Source of the DNA: Pseudomonadales bacterium
Lineage (GTDB): Bacteria > Pseudomonadota > Gammaproteobacteria > Pseudomonadales > Halieaceae
Length of the DNA: 64,000 nucleotides
Reading direction: 5' to 3'
NCBI GenBank assembly: GCA_024234815.1
Contig: JACKNO010000006.1
Coordinates: forward strand, 1 to 64,000
Shown here: positions 32,986 to 42,168 of the stretch, piece by piece
Numbering within the stretch: the stretch's first letter is position 1
Layout of the letters: each line of letters starts with the position of its first letter
The notes under the pieces: model-generated
Seen by the model: only the letters and a program-made list of their open reading frames with translations
Database searches by the model: none
Told to the model about the DNA's origin: nothing
Position numbers and translations under genes: made by a program

Positions 32986-34962
32986 ATGGATGTGCAACGG
33001 TTCCTCGCAGAGATGAAGGACAGGCGAGTCTACCGCATTGCTGTCATCTACGCGGCGGGCAGCTGGGCACTGTTGCAGGTAGCAGACCTGTTTTTTCCGA
33101 TGCTGGGTCTGCCGGAACAGGCTATTACCACCGTGCTGGCGGCCGTTGCGCTGGGCTTTCCGATCGCACTGATTCTGGCGTGGTTCCTCGATATCACCCC
33201 CGATGGTGTCGTCGAAACGGACGCGACCGACAATGGCCTGGGTTCGCTGCGCCTCTCTCCCGCACGCCTTGCCGTGGTTATCATCCTGACCGGGCTGGTT
33301 TTCCTTGTCGGATTCCTCTACATGGATCGGCTGGACCTGATCGGCAAGGCGGAGGAGCAGCAATCCTCAACTGCGATCACCGCGCCCTCGGAAACTTCTA
33401 TCGCCGTCATACCCTTTGTGAATATGAGCGATATGAAGGAGCTGGAGTACTTTGCGGATGGCCTGGCCGAGGAAATCCTGAACCTGCTGGCCCGCCTCAA
33501 TGAGCTGGATGTCGCAGCGCGCACCTCTTCGTTCTACTTCAAGGGTCGCGATGTCGGCATTCAGGAGATAGCCCGCCACCTGGGTGTGCGCAATGTGCTG
33601 GAGGGCAGTGTGCGCAGGCAGGGAAACCGGGTTCGCGTGACCGCGCAGTTGATCGACGCCAGCAACGGCTACCACCTCTGGTCGGAGACATACGACCGGG
33701 ACAGCAGTGACACCTTTGACATCCAGGATGAAATCGCCCGCCAGGTGGTCGCCAAGTTGCAGGTAATCCTGTCTGACTCATCGAAAAAGATTCTCGATCA
33801 GCGACCCGCGCTCGTACCCAGGGCTTACGACTATTATTTGCGCGGACGCGAATACCTGCGGGAGTCTCGCGGTGTGGATAGCCTGGACCAGGCCGTAACC
33901 CTGTTTACCAGGGCCATCGCTCTCGACGACGGCTACGCGGAGGCCTATGCCGGGCTTTGTGACAGTCTCCTCGGCCACTATCGCATCAGCCGGGACCCTC
34001 GAAATTTCAAGAGCGCCGAGAAGGCCTGCCAGAATGCTCTGGCCCTGGACAGCAAGGTACCCGCAGTCTACGTGGCCCTGGGCAACCTTTACCGTTTCTC
34101 TGGAGAAAACGCGGCGGCTATCCGGGAGTTTGAGCGCGCGCTGAAGCTTAATCCGAAGGCGGTAGACGCGCTCATCGGCCTGGCGGAAACCTATGAACAG
34201 GACAACAAACCGGAGCGGGCACAGGAGTTGTTCCTGCAGGCAATCCAGCTGCAGCCCTATTACTGGCATGCCTATCAGCGGATGGGCAGTTTTCTCTTCT
34301 CCGCGGGACGCTTCGACGAGGCCATCCCATACTACCAGCGCATCACAGAAATGATGCCTGATAACGCCGGGGCCTTCAGCGACCTGGGCGCGGTGCATTA
34401 CATGCTTAACCAGTTCGAGTCCGCGGCACTCGCCCTGCAGAAATCGCTTGCGCTGGCGCCCACGGCCATCGCCTACTCCAATGCGGGCGCCAGCCTGTTT
34501 CTGTTGCGTCGTTTTGAAGAAGCGGTAGACATGTACCAGAAAGCGGTGGAGTACGCGCCAGACGATTTCGAGAATTGGGGCAGTCTCGGGGACGCTTATC
34601 GCTATAGCGAAGGATTGCAGGAACTTGCCGAACCCATGTATCGCAACGCCATCAAGCTGGCGCTGGAGAGCCTCGAAGTAAACGCCAATGATGTCTCCAC
34701 GCTGGGCCTGCTCGCGCACTACGAGGCTAACATCGGCAATCGCGAACAGGCCCTGCAGTACCTGGCACGCGCCAGTGCGCTGGCCCCAAAAGATTTGTAT
34801 GTGAACTATACTACCGCTACGGCACTGTGCGCCCTGGGCGAAACCGAGCAAGCCCTTGCTGCGCTTAACCTGGCCATTCGCCTGGGTTACTCAGCGACCC
34901 TGGCCAAAGCTGACGCAAGTCTTTGTGGCCTGACTGAGTTACCCGGTTTCCAGGTACCGTAG
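32986..34962 (+). CDS. Membrane protein with FlgO-like domain and TPR repeats
   Basis: The 658-residue protein has two TM helices in its first 70 residues (VIYAAGSWALLQVADLFFPM; FPIALILAWFLDITPDG) and a third near 90-107. Residues about 125-265 form the FlgO/TolB-like domain that in many proteobacteria follows a CadC-type or cyclase domain: IAVIPFVNMSDMKELEYFAD, then GVRNVLEGSVRRQGNRVRV. The rest, to the end, is about ten TPR repeats. Here no DNA-binding or cyclase domain is present. ATG 32986 is preferred over GTG 32980, though no strong ribosome binding site is seen. The likely role is as a membrane-bound scaffold or sensor. Confidence 0.8.
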   Translation: MDVQRFLAEMKDRRVYRIAVIYAAGSWALLQVADLFFPMLGLPEQAITTVLAAVALGFPIALILAWFLDITPDGVVETDATDNGLGSLRLSPARLAVVIILTGLVFLVGFLYMDRLDLIGKAEEQQSSTAITAPSETSIAVIPFVNMSDMKELEYFADGLAEEILNLLARLNELDVAARTSSFYFKGRDVGIQEIARHLGVRNVLEGSVRRQGNRVRVTAQLIDASNGYHLWSETYDRDSSDTFDIQDEIARQVVAKLQVILSDSSKKILDQRPALVPRAYDYYLRGREYLRESRGVDSLDQAVTLFTRAIALDDGYAEAYAGLCDSLLGHYRISRDPRNFKSAEKACQNALALDSKVPAVYVALGNLYRFSGENAAAIREFERALKLNPKAVDALIGLAETYEQDNKPERAQELFLQAIQLQPYYWHAYQRMGSFLFSAGRFDEAIPYYQRITEMMPDNAGAFSDLGAVHYMLNQFESAALALQKSLALAPTAIAYSNAGASLFLLRRFEEAVDMYQKAVEYAPDDFENWGSLGDAYRYSEGLQELAEPMYRNAIKLALESLEVNANDVSTLGLLAHYEANIGNREQALQYLARASALAPKDLYVNYTTATALCALGETEQALAALNLAIRLGYSATLAKADASLCGLTELPGFQVP

Positions 34963-35012
34963 ACCAGGGAATAGTCGTATCCCGCCAAAATAACGAAAGA
35001 GGATCGTTCACC

Positions 35013-35486
35013 ATGACAAACCGGAAGAGTTATCACCTCATCTCCCGCTGCCTCCGACCTGCGCTCGCGCTCATGCTGGCGGGCTTCGCCGTTGCAGGCT
35101 GCACCGACAAGAGCGAACCGCGGAGTAAGGCTGACGCCGAGAACGTCACTATCAAGATATTCCTGAAACCCAAGCCATACGCCGACGGGGCACTGTGCCC
35201 CCACAAGGTGAACAAGACCAACCCCGACGTCTGGCAGGGCAAGTTCGTGACCTGGCAGACCTATCTCGAATCCGACCACGACAAGATTGTCGAAGACTAC
35301 AAGTTTGAGATTTACTTCGATCCAATCCAGGGCAACCCGCTCATCTCGTCGAACAAAGGACAACTGGAGAAAAAGATCGACGAGGGGGCTCCGCTGGCAG
35401 AATACAAATACACGATCTGGGACCGGGCAACTGGCAACAACGCCCACAAATGCGAGCCCCTGGACCCGAGATTCCGTGTAAATTGA
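35013..35486 (+). CDS. Predicted lipoprotein, paralogue of the next gene
   Basis: The 157-residue protein has a signal peptide ending in the lipobox AVAGC (Cys30), so it should be lipidated. The mature part is beta-rich. Its C-terminal half, FEIYFDPIQGNPL, then AEYKYTIWD and CEPLDPRFRVN, matches position by position the following gene. AGAGG lies about ten bases before the ATG. It is 50 bases downstream of the TPR gene and could be co-transcribed with it. Function unknown. Confidence 0.7.
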   Translation: MTNRKSYHLISRCLRPALALMLAGFAVAGCTDKSEPRSKADAENVTIKIFLKPKPYADGALCPHKVNKTNPDVWQGKFVTWQTYLESDHDKIVEDYKFEIYFDPIQGNPLISSNKGQLEKKIDEGAPLAEYKYTIWDRATGNNAHKCEPLDPRFRVN

Positions 35487-35572
35487 AGCGCTGTGGCAAG
35501 GTTGCATCAGGGTAGCAATGCCCATAACTGCTTCACCGGGATTCAACCCCGACGATAAAATGGCGGCCAGGA

Positions 35573-35983
35573 ATGAATAATAAGATGACCAGTCCCACAC
35601 TTCAGGATCGATGTTCCAGCAGGCGGCAATGCGCGCTGGCGGCTGCGGTGCTGGCCGCAGTATTCAGCGCCGGAGCCGCGGCACAGGTCCATATCGCTAT
35701 CACTTTTGACGGCAAGGGTTGCCCGCTGCCCGGGGTGGAGGAAGCGGTCGTGGACAGAGGCAAGAAAATTTACTGGCAGGCTTATGACACGGAGGGCCAG
35801 CCATCGAGGCAAGAGTTCAGGATATACTTCGACCCGCTGAAGGGATCCACCCTGAAAGCACCGCAAGGCAAAGTGGATCATCCGGTGGACTCCAACGCTC
35901 CCACGGTGGAGTACAAGTACACTATCGTCGGCGATGGCTGCGAGGACTCTCCACTGGATCCGCGCATTCGAGTGAACAAGTAA
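35573..35983 (+). CDS. Secreted protein, paralogue of the preceding lipoprotein
   Basis: The 136-residue product has a signal peptide (QCALAAAVLAAVFSAGAAAQ) but no lipobox, so it should be periplasmic or secreted. FRIYFDPLKGSTL, then VEYKYTIVG and CEDSPLDPRIRVNK mirror the upstream lipoprotein, marking a tandem duplication. A conserved Cys pair (GCPLPG and GCEDSP) may form a disulfide. AGGA touches the ATG at 35573, and ATG 35585 is a possible alternative start. Confidence 0.65.
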   Translation: MNNKMTSPTLQDRCSSRRQCALAAAVLAAVFSAGAAAQVHIAITFDGKGCPLPGVEEAVVDRGKKIYWQAYDTEGQPSRQEFRIYFDPLKGSTLKAPQGKVDHPVDSNAPTVEYKYTIVGDGCEDSPLDPRIRVNK

Positions 35984-36034
35984 GGCCGCAAACCGGCCGG
36001 GAGAGCCACCACACAACAGCGTCCCGACGGCCGC

Positions 36035-37369
36035 TCAGGCTGCTCTCCCGTCCGCCAGCCGCAGTATGACCCGAAGGCCTCCGCCCTCGAGATTTTCGAG
36101 CGTCACGTCGCCCCCATGCGAGCGCAGCACCGAGCGCGCAATCGACAGGCCGAGGCCGGTGCCGCCGGTGCTCCTGTTGCGAGCCGGGTCCAGCCGCACG
36201 AAGGGCTCAAACACCGCATCCAGCTTGTCGTAAGCAATGCCGGGGCCGTCATCCTCCACCCGGATCTCGCAACAGCCGTCCCGCTGCCGCAGTTCAACTC
36301 GTGCACGCGCGCCGTAGTTCACGGCGTTGTTCATCACGTTGCTCAGCGCCCGCTCCATCGCCAGCGGTCGGCAGCGGACCGTGCAGGTCTCCGGCCCCTC
36401 GTAGTCCACCTTGCCTCCCAGGTCATTGAAGTCATCGCACAGCATATGCAGTAGCTTCGCCAGGTCTACATTTACCGGCGGTTCCGCCGCCGCATCGTCG
36501 CGTGCAAAACTCAGGGTCGAAGCGAGCATCGCGTCCATCTGCTCCAGGTCCTGTTCCGCCTTGTGCCGCTGCTCGGGGTCACTGATGAATTCGGTGCGCA
36601 GGCGCAGGCGGGTGAGCGAGGTACGCAGGTCATGGGAGATCGCCGCCAGCATCCGGGTGCGGTCCTCCACGTAGCGCTGCAAGCGGTCCTGCATGGTGTT
36701 AAAGACCCTGGTGGCACGCCGCAGTTCGCGGCTGCCGCTTTCCGGAATGGGCGGAGCATTGACATCATTGCCCAGACGTTCAGCCGCCGCCACGAAGGTG
36801 CGTATCGGGCGGGTAATCTGGCGGGCGGCCACGATAGCCAACACCACCAGCACCAGGCAGACCAACAGCAGTTGCGCGGACATGTGCGCCACCCAACCCA
36901 TGGATGGCAGACCCGAACGGGTAGTAAAACGCAACCAGCTCGAATCCTGCAGCGGCACCCAGATAGCAATGCGCTGCTGCGAGGGGAGCAGGTCAGGTAA
37001 ACCACTCGCGGCCTCTTCCACCTGCTTGATCATCACCTGTCGCTGCAGCCTCGAGGACAATGACGCCGTCAGCGCAGCCTCATCCAATGCCAATCGATCC
37101 GCACTGGTCGGCTCGTAGAATACATCCATGGTGAGGAAGGGGCTGCTCAGCGCCGGCAGAAGCTCGCGGCGCCGTTCCGGGGTCAGGGGCTCGAACAGTT
37201 CGATGATATGCGCGATGCGCTCCACCGTGGAGCCGTGGAAAATATCGTTGGCAGCGTTCGCCTGCTGGCGCAGGAAAAATGGCAGGGTGAGCAGTTGCAC
37301 CGCGATGAGGGTCAGCGCCAATACGACCGCTACCCTGCCTGCCAGTCCCGCCGGCCACAGCCAGCGCAC
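36035..37369 (-). CDS. Sensor histidine kinase, EnvZ/RstB-like
   Basis: The 444-residue protein has TM1 (about 12-33), a periplasmic sensor of about 130 residues, TM2 (about 164-182), a HAMP linker (RQITRPIRTFVAAAERLG), the H-box LAAISHDLRTSLTRLRLR with His246, an N-box (NNAVNYG), and G-boxes EDDGPGIA and GTGLGLSIARS. It should autophosphorylate and pass the phosphate to the response regulator encoded 50 bases upstream. The signal is unknown. A TGTAACAG motif near the regulator gene may be its target. Confidence 0.93.
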   Translation of the reverse strand: MRWLWPAGLAGRVAVVLALTLIAVQLLTLPFFLRQQANAANDIFHGSTVERIAHIIELFEPLTPERRRELLPALSSPFLTMDVFYEPTSADRLALDEAALTASLSSRLQRQVMIKQVEEAASGLPDLLPSQQRIAIWVPLQDSSWLRFTTRSGLPSMGWVAHMSAQLLLVCLVLVVLAIVAARQITRPIRTFVAAAERLGNDVNAPPIPESGSRELRRATRVFNTMQDRLQRYVEDRTRMLAAISHDLRTSLTRLRLRTEFISDPEQRHKAEQDLEQMDAMLASTLSFARDDAAAEPPVNVDLAKLLHMLCDDFNDLGGKVDYEGPETCTVRCRPLAMERALSNVMNNAVNYGARARVELRQRDGCCEIRVEDDGPGIAYDKLDAVFEPFVRLDPARNRSTGGTGLGLSIARSVLRSHGGDVTLENLEGGGLRVILRLADGRAA

Positions 37370-37419
37370 GCTAGTGCCCTGCCCGATCGATTTGCATGCG
37401 CGCCATCAGGTCCACAGTG

Positions 37420-38130
37420 TCACCTGCGCGCCACCGGCAGGCTGAACATATAACCCCCGCTGCGAATCGTCTTGATGATCGTGGGCTCCCTGGGGTCATC
37501 CTCCAGTTTGCGGCGCAGCCTGGACAACTGGATATCCACGCTGCGGTCAAACGGGCCGCTCTCGCGCCCGTGGATACGCTCAAGCAGGAAATCGCGGCTC
37601 AACACCTGCTGGGGATGCTCTGCCAGCACCTGCAGCAGGCGGAACTCTCCGGCACTCAGTGGTACCAGGGTACCCTCCTCACGCGTCAGTTCGCGCCGGC
37701 CACAATTGAGCTGCCAGCCCTCGAAGCAAAGCAGATCCCCCTCCCCCACCTCGCCGGCGCGCGCGACCCGGCGCAGCACCGCCCGGATTCGCGCCAGCAA
37801 TTCGCGCGGATTGAACGGCTTGGTGAGATAGTCATCGGCACCCATTTCCAGGCCGACGATACGGTCCGCATCACCGGCCACGGCGGTCAGCATAATGATA
37901 GGCACCGGGTGCTCTGAGGACAGCCGGCGACACAGGCTGAGACCGTCCTCCCCCGGCAGCATGAGATCCAGCACCACTAGATCCGGGACAAAGGTTTTGA
38001 CCTTGCGCAGCAGTTCCTCGCCATCGGCGGCGACCTCAACCAGATAGCCGTGATCGCGCAGAAAGCGGGCGACCAGTTCGCGAATTTCTATATCGTCATC
38101 GACAACCAGGATGTGGTTTTTTTCGCTCAT
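37420..38130 (-). CDS. OmpR-family response regulator
   Basis: With ATG 38130 as start the product has 236 residues: a receiver domain (DDD at 11-13, phospho-acceptor Asp55 in VVLDLMLPGEDG, Lys in LTKPFNPREL) and a winged-helix trans_reg_C domain ending near GGYMFSLPV. The frame is open 33 codons further upstream but the receiver fold starts at MSEKNHILVVDDD. It is the first gene of the pair with the histidine kinase. A TGTAACAG element at 38139-38146 lies immediately upstream and may serve autoregulation. Confidence 0.93.
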   Translation of the reverse strand: MSEKNHILVVDDDIEIRELVARFLRDHGYLVEVAADGEELLRKVKTFVPDLVVLDLMLPGEDGLSLCRRLSSEHPVPIIMLTAVAGDADRIVGLEMGADDYLTKPFNPRELLARIRAVLRRVARAGEVGEGDLLCFEGWQLNCGRRELTREEGTLVPLSAGEFRLLQVLAEHPQQVLSRDFLLERIHGRESGPFDRSVDIQLSRLRRKLEDDPREPTIIKTIRSGGYMFSLPVARR

Positions 38131-38315
38131 GCGTGGAATGTAACAGGAAACCGGCCGCGGCAAAAAGCGACAAATATCAGTTGTCACTGCGAATGCCTGT
38201 GCCAGAATCCCTGCATCTGTCGCTGGCATCGTCAGCGAAGCTGCCGGGGGTAGGCATTGAACAGGCGAAATGTCCGCGCATCGGCCGGACCATCAACAGG
38301 GGCGATAGAAACGTC

Positions 38316-39293
38316 ATGAGCTTTGTACCGTGTTACCTGCGCAGCCGCCTGCTGGCACGCGCCGACGATCACGACAGCGGCGGGGCCGCAGCGCCCGGCG
38401 GGACAAACCACCACAAGACACTCGATTTCGAGTCACCCCTGGACAACCTCTACGCATTCGGCAAGCTATGGGCAAGCTATGCGGACGAACCTGTATTTTC
38501 CGCATTTCACGGTATTATGTTTGGCATGGTTGGCCAGCAGCGCCTGCGTCCCCTGTTCGGCTATGCCGGTTTTGGCGGCTTCCAGGCGCGCCTGCTGGAC
38601 AACGGCCACGTGCGCCTGCGCGGAAAGGAAACCGGTTTCTTTACCGACCTTGAGACCGGCGAGGTGCTTGAGCACTGGAACAACCCCTACACCGGCGAGC
38701 GGGTGCCTGTGTTCAACTTTCTCAACGACCGCATCCGTGGCGAACTCACTCCCAGCATGCCCGTGTTCCAGTTCGGCGATAAGGAGGACGCCCCCACCCT
38801 GATGAATGACGGCAGCGCCCGGCGCAACCCCGACGGCAGCGTTCCCTTTATCCTCCCCTGGCAGCGCGTGGGTGACAGCGTACTGCTGTCCTGGGATTAC
38901 ACCCATCACTATCGCAATCCCGTCAATCCACGGCAGTGGCCCAAAGCCTCCACCGGGGAGTACATAAACCCCTCCGAACACTTCACGTTCACAACGCCCT
39001 GGAACGAGCTTGCGGACCGGGATAATCCCTGCGCTACCTTTCACTGCGGCTTCAGTCGCCTCAGCCCCTGGTGGCCCTGGATGCGGATGGGCGGCAGCGG
39101 CGTGGACGGCGCCCTGTTCGGGCGCATGCACTCCCACAAGAGCAACCGCGGTTTCGAGGATATTCCCCCTGTTATTCTCGATTACGCGCGACAGCACTAT
39201 CCAGGGTTCCTGCAGCCCTGCGACGACTGGGACGACGGTTTCCCGATCGGCACCTGGGAAGCCTATGCCCGCAGCGTGCCCCCGGAAATCTAG
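38316..39293 (+). CDS. DUF1838 family protein
   Basis: The 325-residue protein matches the DUF1838 pattern: LDFESPLDNLYAFGKLWASY near the start, then FFTDLETGEVLEHWNNPYTGE, and a Trp/Arg-rich C-terminal part with LSPWWPWMRMGG. The family is found in marine and soil proteobacteria and has no settled function. The start is uncertain: ATG 38316 places the fold near the N-terminus, while ATG 38193 would add 41 residues. It converges on aceE. Confidence 0.75.
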   Translation: MSFVPCYLRSRLLARADDHDSGGAAAPGGTNHHKTLDFESPLDNLYAFGKLWASYADEPVFSAFHGIMFGMVGQQRLRPLFGYAGFGGFQARLLDNGHVRLRGKETGFFTDLETGEVLEHWNNPYTGERVPVFNFLNDRIRGELTPSMPVFQFGDKEDAPTLMNDGSARRNPDGSVPFILPWQRVGDSVLLSWDYTHHYRNPVNPRQWPKASTGEYINPSEHFTFTTPWNELADRDNPCATFHCGFSRLSPWWPWMRMGGSGVDGALFGRMHSHKSNRGFEDIPPVILDYARQHYPGFLQPCDDWDDGFPIGTWEAYARSVPPEI

Positions 39294-39340
39294 CGAACGG
39301 GAGTTCTCACCAGTGCGCCGATGAAAGCGGCGCCGCGACG

Positions 39341-42019
39341 CTAGCGCGTGGCCGGGTCGACCTTGTCCGGGTCGAGACCCAGGGGCGCGAGTTGGGCCAG
39401 CATTTCCTGCTCGCTGATGCGCCCGGACCGGTATAGATCCACCACCGCTGTCTGCACAATATGCCCGGCGCTTACCTCAAAATGATCGCGCAGGTCGGCC
39501 CGCGACTCGCTCAGGCCGAATCCATCCGTACCCAGCACGGTGAAGGCGTCCGGCATCCAGCGGGCGATTGAGGCGGGCAGGGCCTTGAGGTAATCGGTCA
39601 CCGCTATCACCGGGCCCTGGCAGTTGGCGAACAGTTCTTCCACATAGGGCGTGCGCCGGGGTTGCAGGGGATGCAGACGCGCGGCGCGCTCACACTCTTC
39701 GGCCTCACGCGCCAACTCCGTAAAGCTGGTCACGCTCCAGATGGCGGGCGCATAGCCCATGGCTTGCAGTTGGTCTGCCGCCGCTGTGGCCTGCTGCATC
39801 ATGGAGCCGCTGGCCAGCAGATCGATCGCTTCCCCCGCACCCTGCCGCACGCGCCAGCAATAGGCTCCCTTGAGAATGCCATCGGCCACGCCCTCGCTTT
39901 CCGGCATTGCGGGCATGGGGTAGTTCTCGTTGTACAGGGTGATGTAGTAGAAAATCTTTTCGCCGAGCTCATACATGCGGTGAATGCCGTCGCGCACAAT
40001 GACAGCCAGCTCAAAGGCGAATGCGGGATCGTAGCTCTTCAGGTTGGGGAAGGTCGCGGCGAGAACATGGGAGTGGCCATCCTCGTGCTGCAGGCCCTCG
40101 CCATTCAGCGTGGTACGCCCGGCAGTGCCTCCCAGCAGGAAGCCCCGCGCCATCATATCGGCACAGGCCCAGATCATGTCGCCTACCCGCTGGAAGCCGA
40201 ACATCGAGTAGAAAATATAGAATGGTATCGTCGGCACCCCGTGCACCGCATAGGCAGTGCCCGCGGCCATGAAGGACGCCATGGCACCTGTCTCGCAGAT
40301 ACCTTCCTGCAGGATCTGGCCGTCTATCGCCTCCCGGTAGGACATCAGGGATTCCGAGTCCACGGGTGTGTAATTCTGCCCGTCGGGGGAATAAATGCCC
40401 GCCACCTTGAACAGGGCGTCCATGCCGAATGTGCGCGCCTCGTCCGGCACTATCGGGACAACGTAGTCGCCAATAGTCTCGTCCTTCATCAACTGTGCGA
40501 GCATGCGCACCATTGCCATCGTGGTAGAGGCGGCCCGCTCACCACTGCCCTCCAGGGCGCTTTTGAACAGGGCCAGCGGCGGCGCGGCGAGGCTTGGGCA
40601 CTGCACGACACGCTCAGGCAGGTAACCTCCGAGTCGCTCCCGGTGCGCCTGCAGGTAACGCATTTCCTCGCTGTCTTCAGGCGGCCGGTAGAACTCGGCC
40701 CGGGTGATGGCCTCATCGTCCAGCGGAATACCGTAAGCCCTGGCACAGGCGAGCCGCTCCTCTGCGCTGAGGTCTTTTTTCTGGTGGGCGTTATTGCGAC
40801 CCTGGGCCGCCGCGCCCATGCCGTCACCTTTTACCGTTTTGACCAGGATTACGGTGGGCTTGTCAGTGGACTCACTCGCCTTGCGGAAAGCGGCGTAGAC
40901 CTTCTTGGGGTCCTGCCCACCGCGCTTGATCTGCTTCACCTCTTCATCCGTGAGCGAGTTCATCATGCGTTCGAGTTCGACGTCCCCGCGCACCCAGTGC
41001 TCGCGCTGTTCGTTGCCGGGCATGATGGAGTAGCGCTGGTAATCACCGTCGACGCAGTCTTCCATACGCTTGCGCAGGATGCCCCGGGAGTCCTGCGCCA
41101 GCAGGCCGTCCCAGCCGCTGCCCCAGATCACCTTGATGACGTTCCAGTCGGCGCCGCGGAACGAGCGCTCCAGCTCCTGGATGATCTTGCCGTTGCCCCT
41201 CACCGGCCCGTCCAGCCGCTGCAGGTTGCAGTTGACCACCAGCACCAGGTTATCCAGTTTCTCGCGGGCGGCGATATTGATCGTGCCCAGCACCTCGGGT
41301 TCGTCCGATTCGCCGTCGCCGATAAAGCACCAGAACTTGCCGCCGCTCTTCGGCTTGAGGCCACGGTTTTCGAGGTACTTGGCGAAGCGGGCCTGGTATA
41401 TCGCGGAGGGCGTCGACAGGCCCATGGAAGCGTTGGGCACCTGCCAGAAGTCGGGCATGGAGCGCGGGTGCGGATAGGAGCACAGACCGCCGCCCGGCTT
41501 CAGCTCGCGACGGAAGTTTTTCAGCTGCTGTTCCGACAGGCGCCCCTCAACGAAGGCGCGCGCGTAGATGCCCGGCGCCGCGTGCGGCTGGGGCATGACC
41601 ACATCGCCGCCATAGTCACTGCCACGGGCGCGAAAAAAGTGTTGGAAGCCCACTTCCAGCATGGTGGCCGCCGAGGAATAGGTGGCGATATGCCCGCCCA
41701 CGCCCGTGCCCTCGTCCTGCCCACGCAACACCATGGCCATGGCGTTCCAGCGCACGATATTCTCGATCTTCTTCTCAAGCTCGATATCTCCGGGATAGGC
41801 CGGTTGCTCCGATACGGGAATGGTATTGATGTACGGTGTATTGAGCGTGGCCTCGCTGAGGGTGATACCGGCCCCCAGCACGTGATTCTGCAGGGCGCGC
41901 AGAATATCGCGCACCCCCGCCTCACCGTATTCCCGGCCGATACTGTCCAGCGCCTCTGTCCACTCCTGCCGGTCGGCCGCGAGGTCATCGATCAGCGTGG
42001 CTTGAATTCTTGTTGTCAT
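39341..42019 (-). CDS. aceE: Pyruvate dehydrogenase E1 component, homodimeric type
   Basis: The 892-residue protein is full length for AceE. It carries the thiamine diphosphate motif GDGESDEPEVLG ending in VVNCNLQ (residues about 230-265), the pyruvate-binding region HGVPTIPFYIFYSMFGFQR and the conserved ending. It decarboxylates pyruvate and acetylates the lipoyl domains of E2. The gene is not followed by aceF or lpd as in most gammaproteobacteria: the next gene downstream, DUF1838, converges on it. It is divergent from an aldehyde dehydrogenase, with a promoter gap of about 150 bases. Confidence 0.96.
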   Translation of the reverse strand: MTTRIQATLIDDLAADRQEWTEALDSIGREYGEAGVRDILRALQNHVLGAGITLSEATLNTPYINTIPVSEQPAYPGDIELEKKIENIVRWNAMAMVLRGQDEGTGVGGHIATYSSAATMLEVGFQHFFRARGSDYGGDVVMPQPHAAPGIYARAFVEGRLSEQQLKNFRRELKPGGGLCSYPHPRSMPDFWQVPNASMGLSTPSAIYQARFAKYLENRGLKPKSGGKFWCFIGDGESDEPEVLGTINIAAREKLDNLVLVVNCNLQRLDGPVRGNGKIIQELERSFRGADWNVIKVIWGSGWDGLLAQDSRGILRKRMEDCVDGDYQRYSIMPGNEQREHWVRGDVELERMMNSLTDEEVKQIKRGGQDPKKVYAAFRKASESTDKPTVILVKTVKGDGMGAAAQGRNNAHQKKDLSAEERLACARAYGIPLDDEAITRAEFYRPPEDSEEMRYLQAHRERLGGYLPERVVQCPSLAAPPLALFKSALEGSGERAASTTMAMVRMLAQLMKDETIGDYVVPIVPDEARTFGMDALFKVAGIYSPDGQNYTPVDSESLMSYREAIDGQILQEGICETGAMASFMAAGTAYAVHGVPTIPFYIFYSMFGFQRVGDMIWACADMMARGFLLGGTAGRTTLNGEGLQHEDGHSHVLAATFPNLKSYDPAFAFELAVIVRDGIHRMYELGEKIFYYITLYNENYPMPAMPESEGVADGILKGAYCWRVRQGAGEAIDLLASGSMMQQATAAADQLQAMGYAPAIWSVTSFTELAREAEECERAARLHPLQPRRTPYVEELFANCQGPVIAVTDYLKALPASIARWMPDAFTVLGTDGFGLSESRADLRDHFEVSAGHIVQTAVVDLYRSGRISEQEMLAQLAPLGLDPDKVDPATR

Positions 42020-42168
42020 ACTCTATTCTGTCTCTCGCTCATTGCTTATTCCGCCTTATTGTAGCGAGCAACGTCGACCGGAAATTGACAATCCGCAAAG
42101 AAGCCGTGCGGGCGCTCTTTCAAACTAGCCGTATATCCCCCGACAGCATCCGCAAAGGCCACCGTATC

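Noticed and set aside
33778..34851. 357-codon minus-strand frame opposite the TPR protein
   Set aside because: Antisense of regular TPR repeats, no start signal.
39662..42064. 800-codon plus-strand open frame opposite aceE
   Set aside because: It is the antisense of aceE, arises from GC-rich codon bias and has no domain or ribosome binding site.
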